From Candidatus Eiseniibacteriota bacterium (GTDB lineage: Bacteria > Eisenbacteria > RBG-16-71-46 > CAIMUX01), in NCBI GenBank assembly GCA_020633975.1, contig JACKCR010000010.1:62001-126000 (forward strand): a stretch of DNA of 64,000 bases, read 5' to 3'. Positions 35,398-43,814 of the stretch are shown piece after piece. The translations under genes were made by a program, and so were the position numbers. Within the stretch, counting starts at the first letter, position 1. Each line of letters starts with the position of its first letter. The notes beneath the pieces are model-generated. The model made no database searches. It was not told where the DNA came from and saw nothing but the letters and a program-made list of their open reading frames with translations.

Positions 35398-36972
35398 TCA
35401 ACTCTCGTCCGACGGCTTTCCAACCAACCGGTCGATCATGGTCTTGCTGCCTTGGAGAGCGACGCGGTTCATGTAGAGCTGAACGCCGCGGAGGCCACCT
35501 AGCTCCTCCCCTCCTCCGGCGCGGCCCGGACCGCCGTGTTTGGAAAGCGGCAGCACGAGTCCCGAGCCCGGAGCCTGCTCGGCCATCTTCTTGGAGGCGA
35601 GGTAGAGACGACCGTTCCACGCGGCGGCCGTCGGGAGCAGCCGGCCAACCCAGTCTTCGTCGTCCGAGTAGAGCGAGGTCACGAGGCTTCCCTGCCCGAG
35701 CGCGACGATGCCAGCAGCGGCCTCGGCGCTGCCGTCGTAGGGGACCAAGGTCGCGACGGGACCGAAGATCTCACGGCTATGCACCGCCGGAACCTGCTCC
35801 GCGGATGACACGGAGAGGAGCGTCGCATCGACGTAGTAGCCCTTCCCGTCCGGCGCACCCCGCCCCTGGACGCGCTCCGCTCCACCGCAGACGACTTCGG
35901 CGCCGGACTGCACGACGAGCGAAATCCCCTCCAGAGTGTCCGCGAGTTGATCGGCGGTCGTGAGCGGACCCATCGTCACGGCTTCTTCGCGCGGATTCCC
36001 GACCACCACGTCTCCGAGCCGCGACGCGAGTTCGTCTCGGACCTCACTCAGCCGATCCTGAGGCACGAGGATGCGCCGCACGGCCGTGCACTTCTGGCCC
36101 GACTTCTGCGTCATCTCCCGAACGACCTCGCGGAAGAAGAGCGAGTACGTGTCGGACCCCGAGACGACGTCCGGAGCGAGAACCGCCGCATTCAGACTGT
36201 CCGCCTCGACATTGACTCGCACGCTTTGCGAGAGGATCCGCTCGTGGCTTCGGAGGTCGAGGCCCGTCGAAGCGGAGCCGGTGAACGCCAGGACGTCCTG
36301 CGGACCGAGGTGTGAGAGAAGATCACCGGCCGATCCGGCGATGAACGAGAGTGTCCCCGGAGGCGTGACGCCGGCGTCGACGAGGATGCGGACGCACCGC
36401 TCCGTGACCCACGCGGTGCTGGTCGCCGGCTTGATGAGGACCGGCATGCCTGCGAGGAACGCGCATGCGAGCTTCTCGGCGAAACCCCAGGCGGGGAAGT
36501 TGAACGCGTCGATGAGGACAGCCACACCGTGGCGGGGAACGAACACGTGCTGTCCATAGAACCGGGCAGATCGCCCGAGTGCATCGCCCGAACCATCATG
36601 GAGGACCCGAGCGTCACCCAACGACTTCGAGAGGTGGGAATAGAAGGCGAGCGTCCCAGTGGCGCCATCGATGTCGAACTTCGCGTCGCGACGGGTCACA
36701 CCGGTCGACTCGACGGAAAGGTCGAGGAGCTCCTCACGAACCTCTGCGAGCGCCTTCGACATCGCAGAGAGGAGTCCGCCCCGCTCCGCCATGGTGAGGT
36801 CCCTCAGCGCTGGCCCTCCTACGTCCCGCGCGAACCGGCACGCGGCGCCCATGTCCACGCCCTCGCTCGAGGCCTGAGCGATCTCCGCTTCGGTCGACGG
36901 ATCGATCAGCGGCCGGAATCCGGAGGAGGCCCGGAACCAAGCCCCTGAGACATAGCTTTCGAGTGTGACCAT
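35398..36972 (-). CDS. PaaZ/BoxD-like acyl-CoA-linked semialdehyde dehydrogenase
   Basis: This 524-residue aldehyde dehydrogenase matches the ALDH half of PaaZ and the stand-alone BoxD (3,4-dehydroadipyl-CoA semialdehyde dehydrogenase). Features include VDAFNFPAWG-type cofactor entry (IDAFNFPAWGFAEKL), VNVEADSLNAAVL at the catalytic Glu region, the catalytic cysteine in KSGQKCTAVRRI, HSREIFGPVATL, and KHGGPGRAGGGEELGG near the C terminus. The MaoC hydratase domain of PaaZ is absent. The ATG at 36972 has GGGAGG eight bases upstream. The longer open frame is a non-coding extension. No other aromatic-degradation genes are in the window. Confidence 0.85.
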   Translation of the reverse strand: MVTLESYVSGAWFRASSGFRPLIDPSTEAEIAQASSEGVDMGAACRFARDVGGPALRDLTMAERGGLLSAMSKALAEVREELLDLSVESTGVTRRDAKFDIDGATGTLAFYSHLSKSLGDARVLHDGSGDALGRSARFYGQHVFVPRHGVAVLIDAFNFPAWGFAEKLACAFLAGMPVLIKPATSTAWVTERCVRILVDAGVTPPGTLSFIAGSAGDLLSHLGPQDVLAFTGSASTGLDLRSHERILSQSVRVNVEADSLNAAVLAPDVVSGSDTYSLFFREVVREMTQKSGQKCTAVRRILVPQDRLSEVRDELASRLGDVVVGNPREEAVTMGPLTTADQLADTLEGISLVVQSGAEVVCGGAERVQGRGAPDGKGYYVDATLLSVSSAEQVPAVHSREIFGPVATLVPYDGSAEAAAGIVALGQGSLVTSLYSDDEDWVGRLLPTAAAWNGRLYLASKKMAEQAPGSGLVLPLSKHGGPGRAGGGEELGGLRGVQLYMNRVALQGSKTMIDRLVGKPSDES

Positions 36973-37060
36973 GGACGAGACCTCCCTTGGCTGATCGGCC
37001 CGACGACTCCGCCCAAACCGGGTCGACCCAGACCAACGACTCCGCGCGGCCCGCACGGGA

Positions 37061-37090
37061 CCGAGTGGCACCGAGTGGCACCGAGTGGCT
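37061..37090. repeat. Three tandem CCGAGTGGCA repeats
   Basis: Three 10-bp direct repeats (the last base of the third differs) lie in the intergenic region between the divergent dehydrogenase and sulfatase-like genes, about 90 bp from the former start. They could be binding-site repeats or slippage. Confidence 0.6.
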
Positions 37091-37244
37091 CAGACTACCG
37101 AAGCCTCGGGAGGAACGGAAGGCGTGAGGGGACGAGTCGAGCCAGGTACGATTCTGCCGGGAGTGGCGTATCTCCCGCCCGACTGCCGCCGTCCAGTAGG
37201 CATGGATCTGGTATCTTTCCGGACGCCGCGAGGGAGAAGACACA

Positions 37245-38753
37245 TTGGTCGCTATTGGATCCGACTACGAGCCTCGTAGACACGGAAGGACAACACAGCG
37301 CAGAAGCCGCATCCTCTGGCTCGGAGTGGTGATCCTGACTTTGGCCTTGCGTGCGGGCCCGGCACGAACGGAGTCCCCTACGGACTCCGAACGGCCGCAT
37401 CCCAACCTACTGTTCATCATCGTCGACACGCTCCGCAAGGATCACCTCGGCTGCTACGGCTACGACCGCGCCACGTCGCCGACCATCGATGAACTCGCCC
37501 GCACCGGCATCCGTTTCGAGGCCGCGTACTCCGTGGCTCCCTGGACTCTGCCTGCCAGCGCGACCTTGCTCTCGGGGCTCTACCCAAGTAGTCACACCGC
37601 GATCGAGTCGGACCGGATCCTCCCGTTGTCCGTGGAGACATTGGCCGAACGGCTCGAGGCAAACGGCTACCACACGGGATCCTTCGTCTCGCACATCTAC
37701 ATGGCGAAGAACTACGAGATGTTCCAAGGCGTCGACAAGTTCAGAGTCCGCTATGGGCGGAGCACGAGGTTCGTCTCCACGGAGAAGGTCGTCGCGGACG
37801 CCCTGCAGTACATCGGTGGGATCTCGGAGTCTCAGCAGCCGTTCTTTACGCTCGTCCATCTCTTCGATCCGCACTACGAGTACGTCCGACATCAGGAGTT
37901 CGGCTTCGCCCCGGAGTCGGCGGGTCGGCTGTCCGGTGAGATTTCGATCGACGACCTCGAGGCGAAGCAGGAGTCGTTGACCGAGGAAGAGATCGCGCTC
38001 GCGAGAGCGATCTACGATGAGGAGATCGCCTTCACAGACGCCGGAATCGGCCGCTTGCTCGCCGGGCTGGATGAACTCGGCGTCGGAGACGACACTGTTG
38101 TCGTTCTCGCCGCCGACCACGGGGAGGAGTTCCTCGACCACGGACGCCTCGGACACGCACACACGCTCTACGACGAACTGCTGCGCGTTCCGCTCATCTT
38201 CCGACTCCCGGGCGGTGAGCACGGGGGCCAGGTGATCTCCGAACCGACCTCGACGATCCACGTCTACCCCACCATCCTCGATCTTCTCGGCCTCGAGCCG
38301 TCGTCCGCCGTCCAAGGCCAATCCTGGGCCAGACGGATGCGCGGCGACGCGGACCAACCGTCTGGATCGTCGGATGAGGCGGGAGGCGCGACCGTGGGCG
38401 AGGCGGAGAACGTCTCCACCGAGTGGGCGTCGATTCCGGTAGCTCCACTCTTCGGAGCCGCGTTCGCCGAAGTCGACTCGGAACTCATGTCTGCTCATCT
38501 GCGGGCGTTGAGGCGGGGAGACCTCAAACTCATCCTCGACCTCGACACCGGTCGCACCATGCTGTTCGACCTGTCGACCGACCCAGACGAAGCGCACGAT
38601 CTCGCGGGCGAGCGCCCGGAAGTCGTCGTCGCCATGAGAGAAGAGCTCAAAGCGATGGTCTCCCTCTCACGCTCTCGTGAGGCCGAGGCCGGCAGGGCGA
38701 GCCTCACGCAGGAGGAGTACGATCTCCTCAAGAGCCTGGGCTACACGAACTAA
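37245..38753 (+). CDS. Sulfatase-superfamily hydrolase/transferase without formylglycine cysteine
   Basis: This is a 502-residue exported protein. An N-terminal Arg-rich stretch and hydrophobic segment (about residues 22-40) act as signal or anchor. The fold is alkaline-phosphatase-like: NLLFIIVDTLRKDHLGCYGY gives the metal-binding Asp, and VLAADHGEEFLDHGRLGH gives the second metal site. At the nucleophile position the sequence is WTLPASATLLSG, with Thr where sulfatases have the Cys or Ser that becomes formylglycine. The enzyme is therefore more likely a phosphodiesterase or a phosphoglycerol/phosphoethanolamine-type transferase. The TTG start at 37245 has AGGGAGA seven bases upstream. A low-complexity Glu/Ser/Gly segment lies near residue 380. 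Confidence 0.75.
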   Translation: MVAIGSDYEPRRHGRTTQRRSRILWLGVVILTLALRAGPARTESPTDSERPHPNLLFIIVDTLRKDHLGCYGYDRATSPTIDELARTGIRFEAAYSVAPWTLPASATLLSGLYPSSHTAIESDRILPLSVETLAERLEANGYHTGSFVSHIYMAKNYEMFQGVDKFRVRYGRSTRFVSTEKVVADALQYIGGISESQQPFFTLVHLFDPHYEYVRHQEFGFAPESAGRLSGEISIDDLEAKQESLTEEEIALARAIYDEEIAFTDAGIGRLLAGLDELGVGDDTVVVLAADHGEEFLDHGRLGHAHTLYDELLRVPLIFRLPGGEHGGQVISEPTSTIHVYPTILDLLGLEPSSAVQGQSWARRMRGDADQPSGSSDEAGGATVGEAENVSTEWASIPVAPLFGAAFAEVDSELMSAHLRALRRGDLKLILDLDTGRTMLFDLSTDPDEAHDLAGERPEVVVAMREELKAMVSLSRSREAEAGRASLTQEEYDLLKSLGYTN

Positions 38754-38798
38754 ACGAACCCGCTCCACCCGACTCTCCCGGTGATAGACTGCGTTCCC

Positions 38799-40139
38799 AT
38801 GTCGCTCGAAACGCGCCGCATCTTTCAAACCTGGTGGCCTCTCGCGTTCAGCTGGCTCCTGATGGGGTTCGAGCTGCCGGCGGTCAGCGCGGTGATGGCG
38901 AGACTCGCGGAGCCACAGATCAGCCTGGCCGCGTACGGTGGGGTCGTCTTTCCGCTCGCCCTCATCATCGAAGCACCCGTCATCATGCTGCTCGCGGCGT
39001 CCACCGCACTCTGTCGAGACTGGCCGTCCTATCTCATCGTTCGGCGCTATATGTGGGGCGCCGCGCTCGTACTCACCGTAGTCCACGCATTGATCGCGTT
39101 CACGCCGCTCTTCGATCTCGTCGTCGGCGGGGTCATCGGGGCTCCGGCGGAGATCCAACCCGCCGCACGAATCGGACTCGGCATCATGACCCCGTGGAGC
39201 GGCGCGATCGCGTACCGAAGGTTTCAGCAGGGTGTGCTCATCCGATTCGGACGCTCTCGTGCAGTCGGTGCGGGCACTCTCGTCCGCTTGGCAGGACTCG
39301 CCACCGTGCTCACGGTCGGTGGGCTCTTCTGGAACGTGCCCGGAATCGTCGTCGGCGCGAGTGCAGTCGCCACCGGTGTCACGGCCGAAGCCATCGTTGC
39401 CGGGTTCTGGGTACGGCCGGTGCTCAGAGGCCCTCTCCGCCAAGCCCCTCCGGTCGTGCCCGCATTGACGTTCCGAGCCTTCCTCTCCTTCTACGTTCCG
39501 CTCGCGCTCACTTCACTCATCGGACTCATCGCCCTTCCGATGGGAAGCGCTGGGATGAGCCGGATGCCGCGAGCACTCGATTCTCTCGCCACCTGGCCCG
39601 TCCTCAACGGCTTCACATTCCTCTTCCGCGGAGTAGGAATGGCGTTCAACGAAGTCGTCGTCGCCACACTCGATGCCCCCGACGCGGTGAACGCCCTCCG
39701 CCGGTTCGCACGCACGGCCGCCGCCATCGGAAGCGGACTCTACTTCGTCATTTGCGCAACGCCCCTGATCGTGCTCTGGCTCGGCACGGTCTCCGCCCTA
39801 CCGGAGCCGTTGGTCGAACTCGGAAGAAATGCTGCGTGGGTCTTCTTGCTCATGCCTGCGCATGGCTTCTTCCAGAGCTTCTACCAGGGAATCTTGGTCG
39901 ACTCCCGGAAGACGCGCGCGATCACGGAAGCGATCGCGGTCTACCTGGCGCTTTCTGCCGTCGTCCTCGGAGTCGGGATCGTCTGGGGACGAACCCCGGG
40001 GCTGTACTTCGGGCTCGCCAGCGTGCTCCTCGGCGCTATGGGCCAACTGGGTTGGCTCCGGTTCCGGGTTGCGAAAGAGCTGCGAAGGCGGGAGATCGCT
40101 GCGGCCGCAGGAGCCCCCAGCTCCGCAGTGCTTCCATAA
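38799..40139 (+). CDS. MATE-like (MOP superfamily) multi-helix transporter
   Basis: This is a 446-residue integral membrane protein with about twelve hydrophobic helices in two similar halves, for example FSWLLMGFELPAVSAVMARL in helix 1 and a matching segment after residue 230. The loops, such as RRYMWGAALVL and AYRRFQQG, fit MATE/flippase-type transporters. The substrate is unknown; efflux or lipid-linked substrate movement are possibilities. I chose the ATG at 38799; a GTG six codons earlier is also possible. A TAGACT box lies 9 bp before the ATG, so the transcript may be nearly leaderless. Confidence 0.65.
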   Translation: MSLETRRIFQTWWPLAFSWLLMGFELPAVSAVMARLAEPQISLAAYGGVVFPLALIIEAPVIMLLAASTALCRDWPSYLIVRRYMWGAALVLTVVHALIAFTPLFDLVVGGVIGAPAEIQPAARIGLGIMTPWSGAIAYRRFQQGVLIRFGRSRAVGAGTLVRLAGLATVLTVGGLFWNVPGIVVGASAVATGVTAEAIVAGFWVRPVLRGPLRQAPPVVPALTFRAFLSFYVPLALTSLIGLIALPMGSAGMSRMPRALDSLATWPVLNGFTFLFRGVGMAFNEVVVATLDAPDAVNALRRFARTAAAIGSGLYFVICATPLIVLWLGTVSALPEPLVELGRNAAWVFLLMPAHGFFQSFYQGILVDSRKTRAITEAIAVYLALSAVVLGVGIVWGRTPGLYFGLASVLLGAMGQLGWLRFRVAKELRRREIAAAAGAPSSAVLP

Positions 40140-40257
40140 CACGTTACCTCCCTGCTGCTTGCACCCTACTCCCCCTGCCCTTTGCACCCTGTCCAGGCGG
40201 TACGACCCGCCCGGCGGCATTCGGTCATCTCCGGAAAGAAAGCGCTCAGAATAACGG

Positions 40258-40288
40258 TTGCATTGTCGATAGTTGAAAGTATAACTAT
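40258..40288 (+). promoter_or_regulatory. Promoter with overlapping palindromic operator before the marR-type gene
   Basis: This is an AT-rich island in GC-rich DNA. TTGCAT (40258-40263) and TATAAC (40280-40285) are 16 bp apart. An inverted repeat ATAGTT (40269-40274) and AACTAT (40283-40288) covers the -10 box. This is the arrangement expected for MarR autorepression. An AAGGAGG ribosome site follows at 40302-40308. Confidence 0.65.
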
Positions 40289-40312
40289 TGTACATCGAAC
40301 CAAGGAGGCACC

Positions 40313-40780
40313 GTGACCGACATCCGCGTGGATATCCCGCAGGACTTCGACGAGACGGGCCACGAGGCCCTCATGAACATCCTCTGGACCGGAACCCTTC
40401 TGAAGAAAGCATCCCGCCGGTTCTTCCGAGACACGGAGTTCTCGGAGGCGGAGTTCAACCTCCTCATCGTCTTGAGCTACAGCGACGAACCGCTCAGCCA
40501 AGTCGACGTCAGCGAACGGATGCTCGTCGACAAATCGAACGTCACGTCCCTCATCGATCGACTCGAGACGGCGGGACTCATCGAACGGAAGCCCGTCCCC
40601 GAGGACCGGCGCCGCTACCACATCCATCTGACGCGCGAAGGGAAGCGTCGGATCGATGCCGTCGATCCGGTCTACCACGGGTTGGTCCGCGAAGTCATGA
40701 GCGGCCTGACCGAACGGGAACACCAAACGATCATCCGTCTCACCAGGAAGGTGCGAGAAGGATTGGCGAAGCACTTCTAG
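40313..40780 (+). CDS. MarR-family transcriptional regulator
   Basis: This is a 155-residue winged-helix regulator. It has the recognition region LSQVDVSERMLVDKSNVTSLIDRLE (in part), the wing EDRRRYHIHLTREGK, and flanking dimerisation helices. The GTG start has an AAGGAGG site five bases away. The palindrome on its own promoter predicts autorepression relieved by a small ligand. The likely regulon is itself plus the DUF2339 gene 40 bp downstream, and possibly the MATE-like gene upstream. Confidence 0.92.
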   Translation: MTDIRVDIPQDFDETGHEALMNILWTGTLLKKASRRFFRDTEFSEAEFNLLIVLSYSDEPLSQVDVSERMLVDKSNVTSLIDRLETAGLIERKPVPEDRRRYHIHLTREGKRRIDAVDPVYHGLVREVMSGLTEREHQTIIRLTRKVREGLAKHF

Positions 40781-40820
40781 TCACCTGGCTTTCCACGGAG
40801 TCCATCCTGGAGGTAGTGCC

Positions 40821-43727
40821 ATGACCATGCTCATCGTGATTTTCGCACTGGTCCTCATCGCCATCCCCGTGTCGTTCGTGATGGGTATCGTCAACCATCA
40901 ACGCACGAATCAGCTCCAACACAGGGTCACCGAACTCACCGAGCTCTTGGAGAACCTGGGGCACGGGCAACACGGCGGAGACGGCGTCGATGCATCGTCC
41001 GGTCCGATCGATGACGCCCCGTTCTGGACGTTTCTGGGGTCAGGACTGGAGCCAGTGCCGGTCACGGATGCCGCCGCAGGTGAGGCAATGGAGGAGGGAG
41101 CCGTCGTCCCACCATCACAGCAGGACGTGGATCCCTGGGAGCTCGGGAAGCCACCGGAGCTGCCGCCCACTCGGACAACCTCACCGAAGCACCCGGTCTC
41201 CGTGGCGTCACGAGCCTCCAAGACGCCGCCGGAGGAACCTCGTCCACCTCGACCGATCAGTCACACGGGTCGAGAAGACACGAACACCCCGGCGACTCCG
41301 GCAGGAGTCATCCCGGCGCTCGCGTTCGGAGCGGCCGGACCCCGTTCGCATCCCCATCCTCGATCGATGGTGGATCTCGAGAGGATCTTTGGTGGGCAAT
41401 GGCTGAGCTGGATCGGCGTACTCGCGCTCCTCGTCGGCTCCGGCTTCTTCCTCGGAGTCGACCTGGGAAGCAGTGTGCTCTCCGGGCTTCCGCAGGTGCT
41501 CATCGGAGTCGGTGCTGCGGTCGGCTTCAACGCAATGGGCCGGTACTGGAGCGAGCGTAGGGAACGCATCCTCGGCTTGTGTCTTCTCGGTGGCGGGATC
41601 GGGCTTCTCTACCTGGCGGCCTACGCGTCGTACGGATTCCACCAACTGGTGCCGCTCGCGTTCGTGTTCCCCTTGCTCCTCGTCGTCGCAACCGTGGGTG
41701 CTTTCATGGCGCTCGACCGGAACTCTCTGGTCATCGCCTCCCTCACGTTGGCCGGTGCTAGCGTCACGCCGTTCATCCTCGCGAGCGGCGATGCGCCCCG
41801 CGCACTCCTCCCGTACCTCGTGGCCGTGAACCTGGGAGCCGTCCTCGTTGGACAACGGCGGGGTGGCTGGACCGGCCTGCCGGCATCGTCGTTCGCCGTC
41901 AGCGTGCTCCTCGTCGCCACTTGGTTCGACGCCCAATACGTGCCCGAACTCCGTGGGTTCGCGTTCTTCTTCCTCGCGGGATCGTGGCTCGTCTTTGCAG
42001 TCGCGCCGTGGCTCTGGGAACGAACGACGGAACTCTGGAGCTACCTCCGGGCGATGGTGCTCACTCTCAACGGCCTCATGTTCGCACTCGCGTGCTACGT
42101 GCTTCTCGAGGGCGGACTGGAATCCTGGCAAGGCCCGATGTTGCTCGTACTCGCAACGGCCTACGTCATTCTCAGCCGCATCATGCGGACGAGGCATGGC
42201 GAGGACGCCGCCACTCGACTGACCTTCTGCGTCGGCGTTGCACTCGCGGCACTCTTCGCACCCGTGCAGTTCGATCAGGCGTCTGTCACTCTCGTCTGGC
42301 TCGCCTTGGCCGCGGTTCTCGTCTACTCCGGACTTCGCGAGCGCGATCTCTGGCAGCGCGTCTCGGGGCTCGCCGTCCTCACGTTGGCGCTCTTCCGCTC
42401 TGTGCTCTTCGAGATCCCGCAGACAGTGCCGATGGGCCGGGAGATCTTGCCGATCTGGAACGCCGAGTTCGTCGCCGGTGTCGCGCTCGTCGCCGTCCTC
42501 GTTTGGCTCGCCCGGATCTACCCGCGCTACGAGACCACCCTGCGACCCGAAGAGGCGTTGCTCTGGAGACCCTTGCAAGTACTCGCAGCAGGGGTCGGAA
42601 TCGAACGCGCGTCGGCAGAGCTCCTTTGGTTCTTCCAGTGGCGTGGCGACCGCCTCGGTATCGAGTTCGCCCTCACGGCTGCCAACTGGCTCGCGATTCT
42701 CTGGGTGATCTACGGCGCTGCCGTCCTCCTCAGGGGAGAGAAGTCCGGCTTCCGCGCGCTGAGACTCACGGGTGAGATCGTTCTGGCCGGCGGTGCGGTT
42801 CTCTCTGGATTCATGGCCGTGGGTCCCGTACCCGGTGGATACTGGCCCCTGTTCAATCTCACGCTGTTCCAGGGAGGCATCGCGGTCGTCTTCCTAGGCG
42901 GTCTCTTCTGGTGGTTCCACCGAGACGACCTCGAAGGAGTCCTTCCGGCTTCCTACTACGGCTCGCCACTCCTCATCGCCACGGCATCGCTCCTTCTCGT
43001 CACCCTCTCCGCCGAGGTCTTCCGTTTCGTCCCGTGGCTGGAAACCCGGTTCGGACGGGACTTCGGTGTGTTGGAACCGTTCGCGCTCGCGTCCTTCTGG
43101 GGCGTGTACGCGGCAGCCGCCATCGTTTGGGGAACGAGAAGGAAGGACGAGCCGCTTCGCATCTTCGGGGACCTCGTCCTGGCCTTGGCCACGCTCTCGA
43201 CCATAACGCTCGTGCTCAGCCCCTCGCATGTGGAGTATCGCCCGATCCTGAACGCGACCTTCCTCGAAGGCGTGGGCATCGTCGCGATCCTGGGTGGGCT
43301 GTTCTGGTGGTTCCATCGAGAAGGTCGGGACTCGAAGGTCCCCACCGAGTACTACGGAGCACCTCTCCTCCTGGCGGCCCTCGTGCTTCTGTTCCTCGAA
43401 GTCTCCGTCGAGGTCCAGAGTTTCTTCAAACTGAGGAATGCCACCACCGCGGGCGGAGAACTCCAGAGCATGCTCGGCCTCTCCGTGACCTGGGCGCTCT
43501 ACTCCGGCGCCGTCATCGTGAGTGGATTCGTGCGTCGGTATCGACCGGTGCGTCTCCTTGGCATCTCGCTGCTCGCACTGACGGTGCTCAAGGTGTTCGT
43601 CGTCGACCTGCAGGCGCTGGACCGTGGGTATCGGATCGTCGCGTTCCTGGTACTCGGCGTCCTCTCCCTCGCCATCTCTGTGTTGTATCAACGGGAGCGC
43701 GCGGCCACACCCAGGGAGGCGGAGTAG
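40821..43727 (+). CDS. DUF2339 polytopic membrane protein
   Basis: This is a 968-residue protein. A first helix (residues about 3-22) is followed by a short coiled coil, a Pro/Ser-rich cytoplasmic-type linker to about residue 175, and then more than twenty hydrophobic helices to the C terminus. The segment ERIFGGQWLSWIGVLALLVGSGFFL and the closing ALTVLKVFVVDLQALD...YRIVAFLVLG are hallmarks of DUF2339. The family has no established function. Cell-envelope or osmotic roles have been guessed for it. It lies 40 bp after the marR-type gene and is probably co-transcribed with it. Confidence 0.88.
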   Translation: MTMLIVIFALVLIAIPVSFVMGIVNHQRTNQLQHRVTELTELLENLGHGQHGGDGVDASSGPIDDAPFWTFLGSGLEPVPVTDAAAGEAMEEGAVVPPSQQDVDPWELGKPPELPPTRTTSPKHPVSVASRASKTPPEEPRPPRPISHTGREDTNTPATPAGVIPALAFGAAGPRSHPHPRSMVDLERIFGGQWLSWIGVLALLVGSGFFLGVDLGSSVLSGLPQVLIGVGAAVGFNAMGRYWSERRERILGLCLLGGGIGLLYLAAYASYGFHQLVPLAFVFPLLLVVATVGAFMALDRNSLVIASLTLAGASVTPFILASGDAPRALLPYLVAVNLGAVLVGQRRGGWTGLPASSFAVSVLLVATWFDAQYVPELRGFAFFFLAGSWLVFAVAPWLWERTTELWSYLRAMVLTLNGLMFALACYVLLEGGLESWQGPMLLVLATAYVILSRIMRTRHGEDAATRLTFCVGVALAALFAPVQFDQASVTLVWLALAAVLVYSGLRERDLWQRVSGLAVLTLALFRSVLFEIPQTVPMGREILPIWNAEFVAGVALVAVLVWLARIYPRYETTLRPEEALLWRPLQVLAAGVGIERASAELLWFFQWRGDRLGIEFALTAANWLAILWVIYGAAVLLRGEKSGFRALRLTGEIVLAGGAVLSGFMAVGPVPGGYWPLFNLTLFQGGIAVVFLGGLFWWFHRDDLEGVLPASYYGSPLLIATASLLLVTLSAEVFRFVPWLETRFGRDFGVLEPFALASFWGVYAAAAIVWGTRRKDEPLRIFGDLVLALATLSTITLVLSPSHVEYRPILNATFLEGVGIVAILGGLFWWFHREGRDSKVPTEYYGAPLLLAALVLLFLEVSVEVQSFFKLRNATTAGGELQSMLGLSVTWALYSGAVIVSGFVRRYRPVRLLGISLLALTVLKVFVVDLQALDRGYRIVAFLVLGVLSLAISVLYQRERAATPREAE

Positions 43728-43814
43728 CCATCAACAGCTGACTCCGGCCACCCGGAATCGCTATTCTCTTCCTGGCCGAATGCAACGTTGCCCATCCCAC
43801 TCGAGGAGGTCCCC

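Noticed and set aside
36973-37071. 33-codon N-terminal extension of the PaaZ/BoxD-like dehydrogenase
   Set aside because: It is Arg-rich with no ribosome site and family members start near the internal ATG, which has GGGAGG.
41208-42578. 456-residue minus-strand frame opposite the DUF2339 gene
   Set aside because: It is almost wholly charged and polar, being the complement of membrane-helix codons, and has no start signal. The plus-strand protein is well supported.
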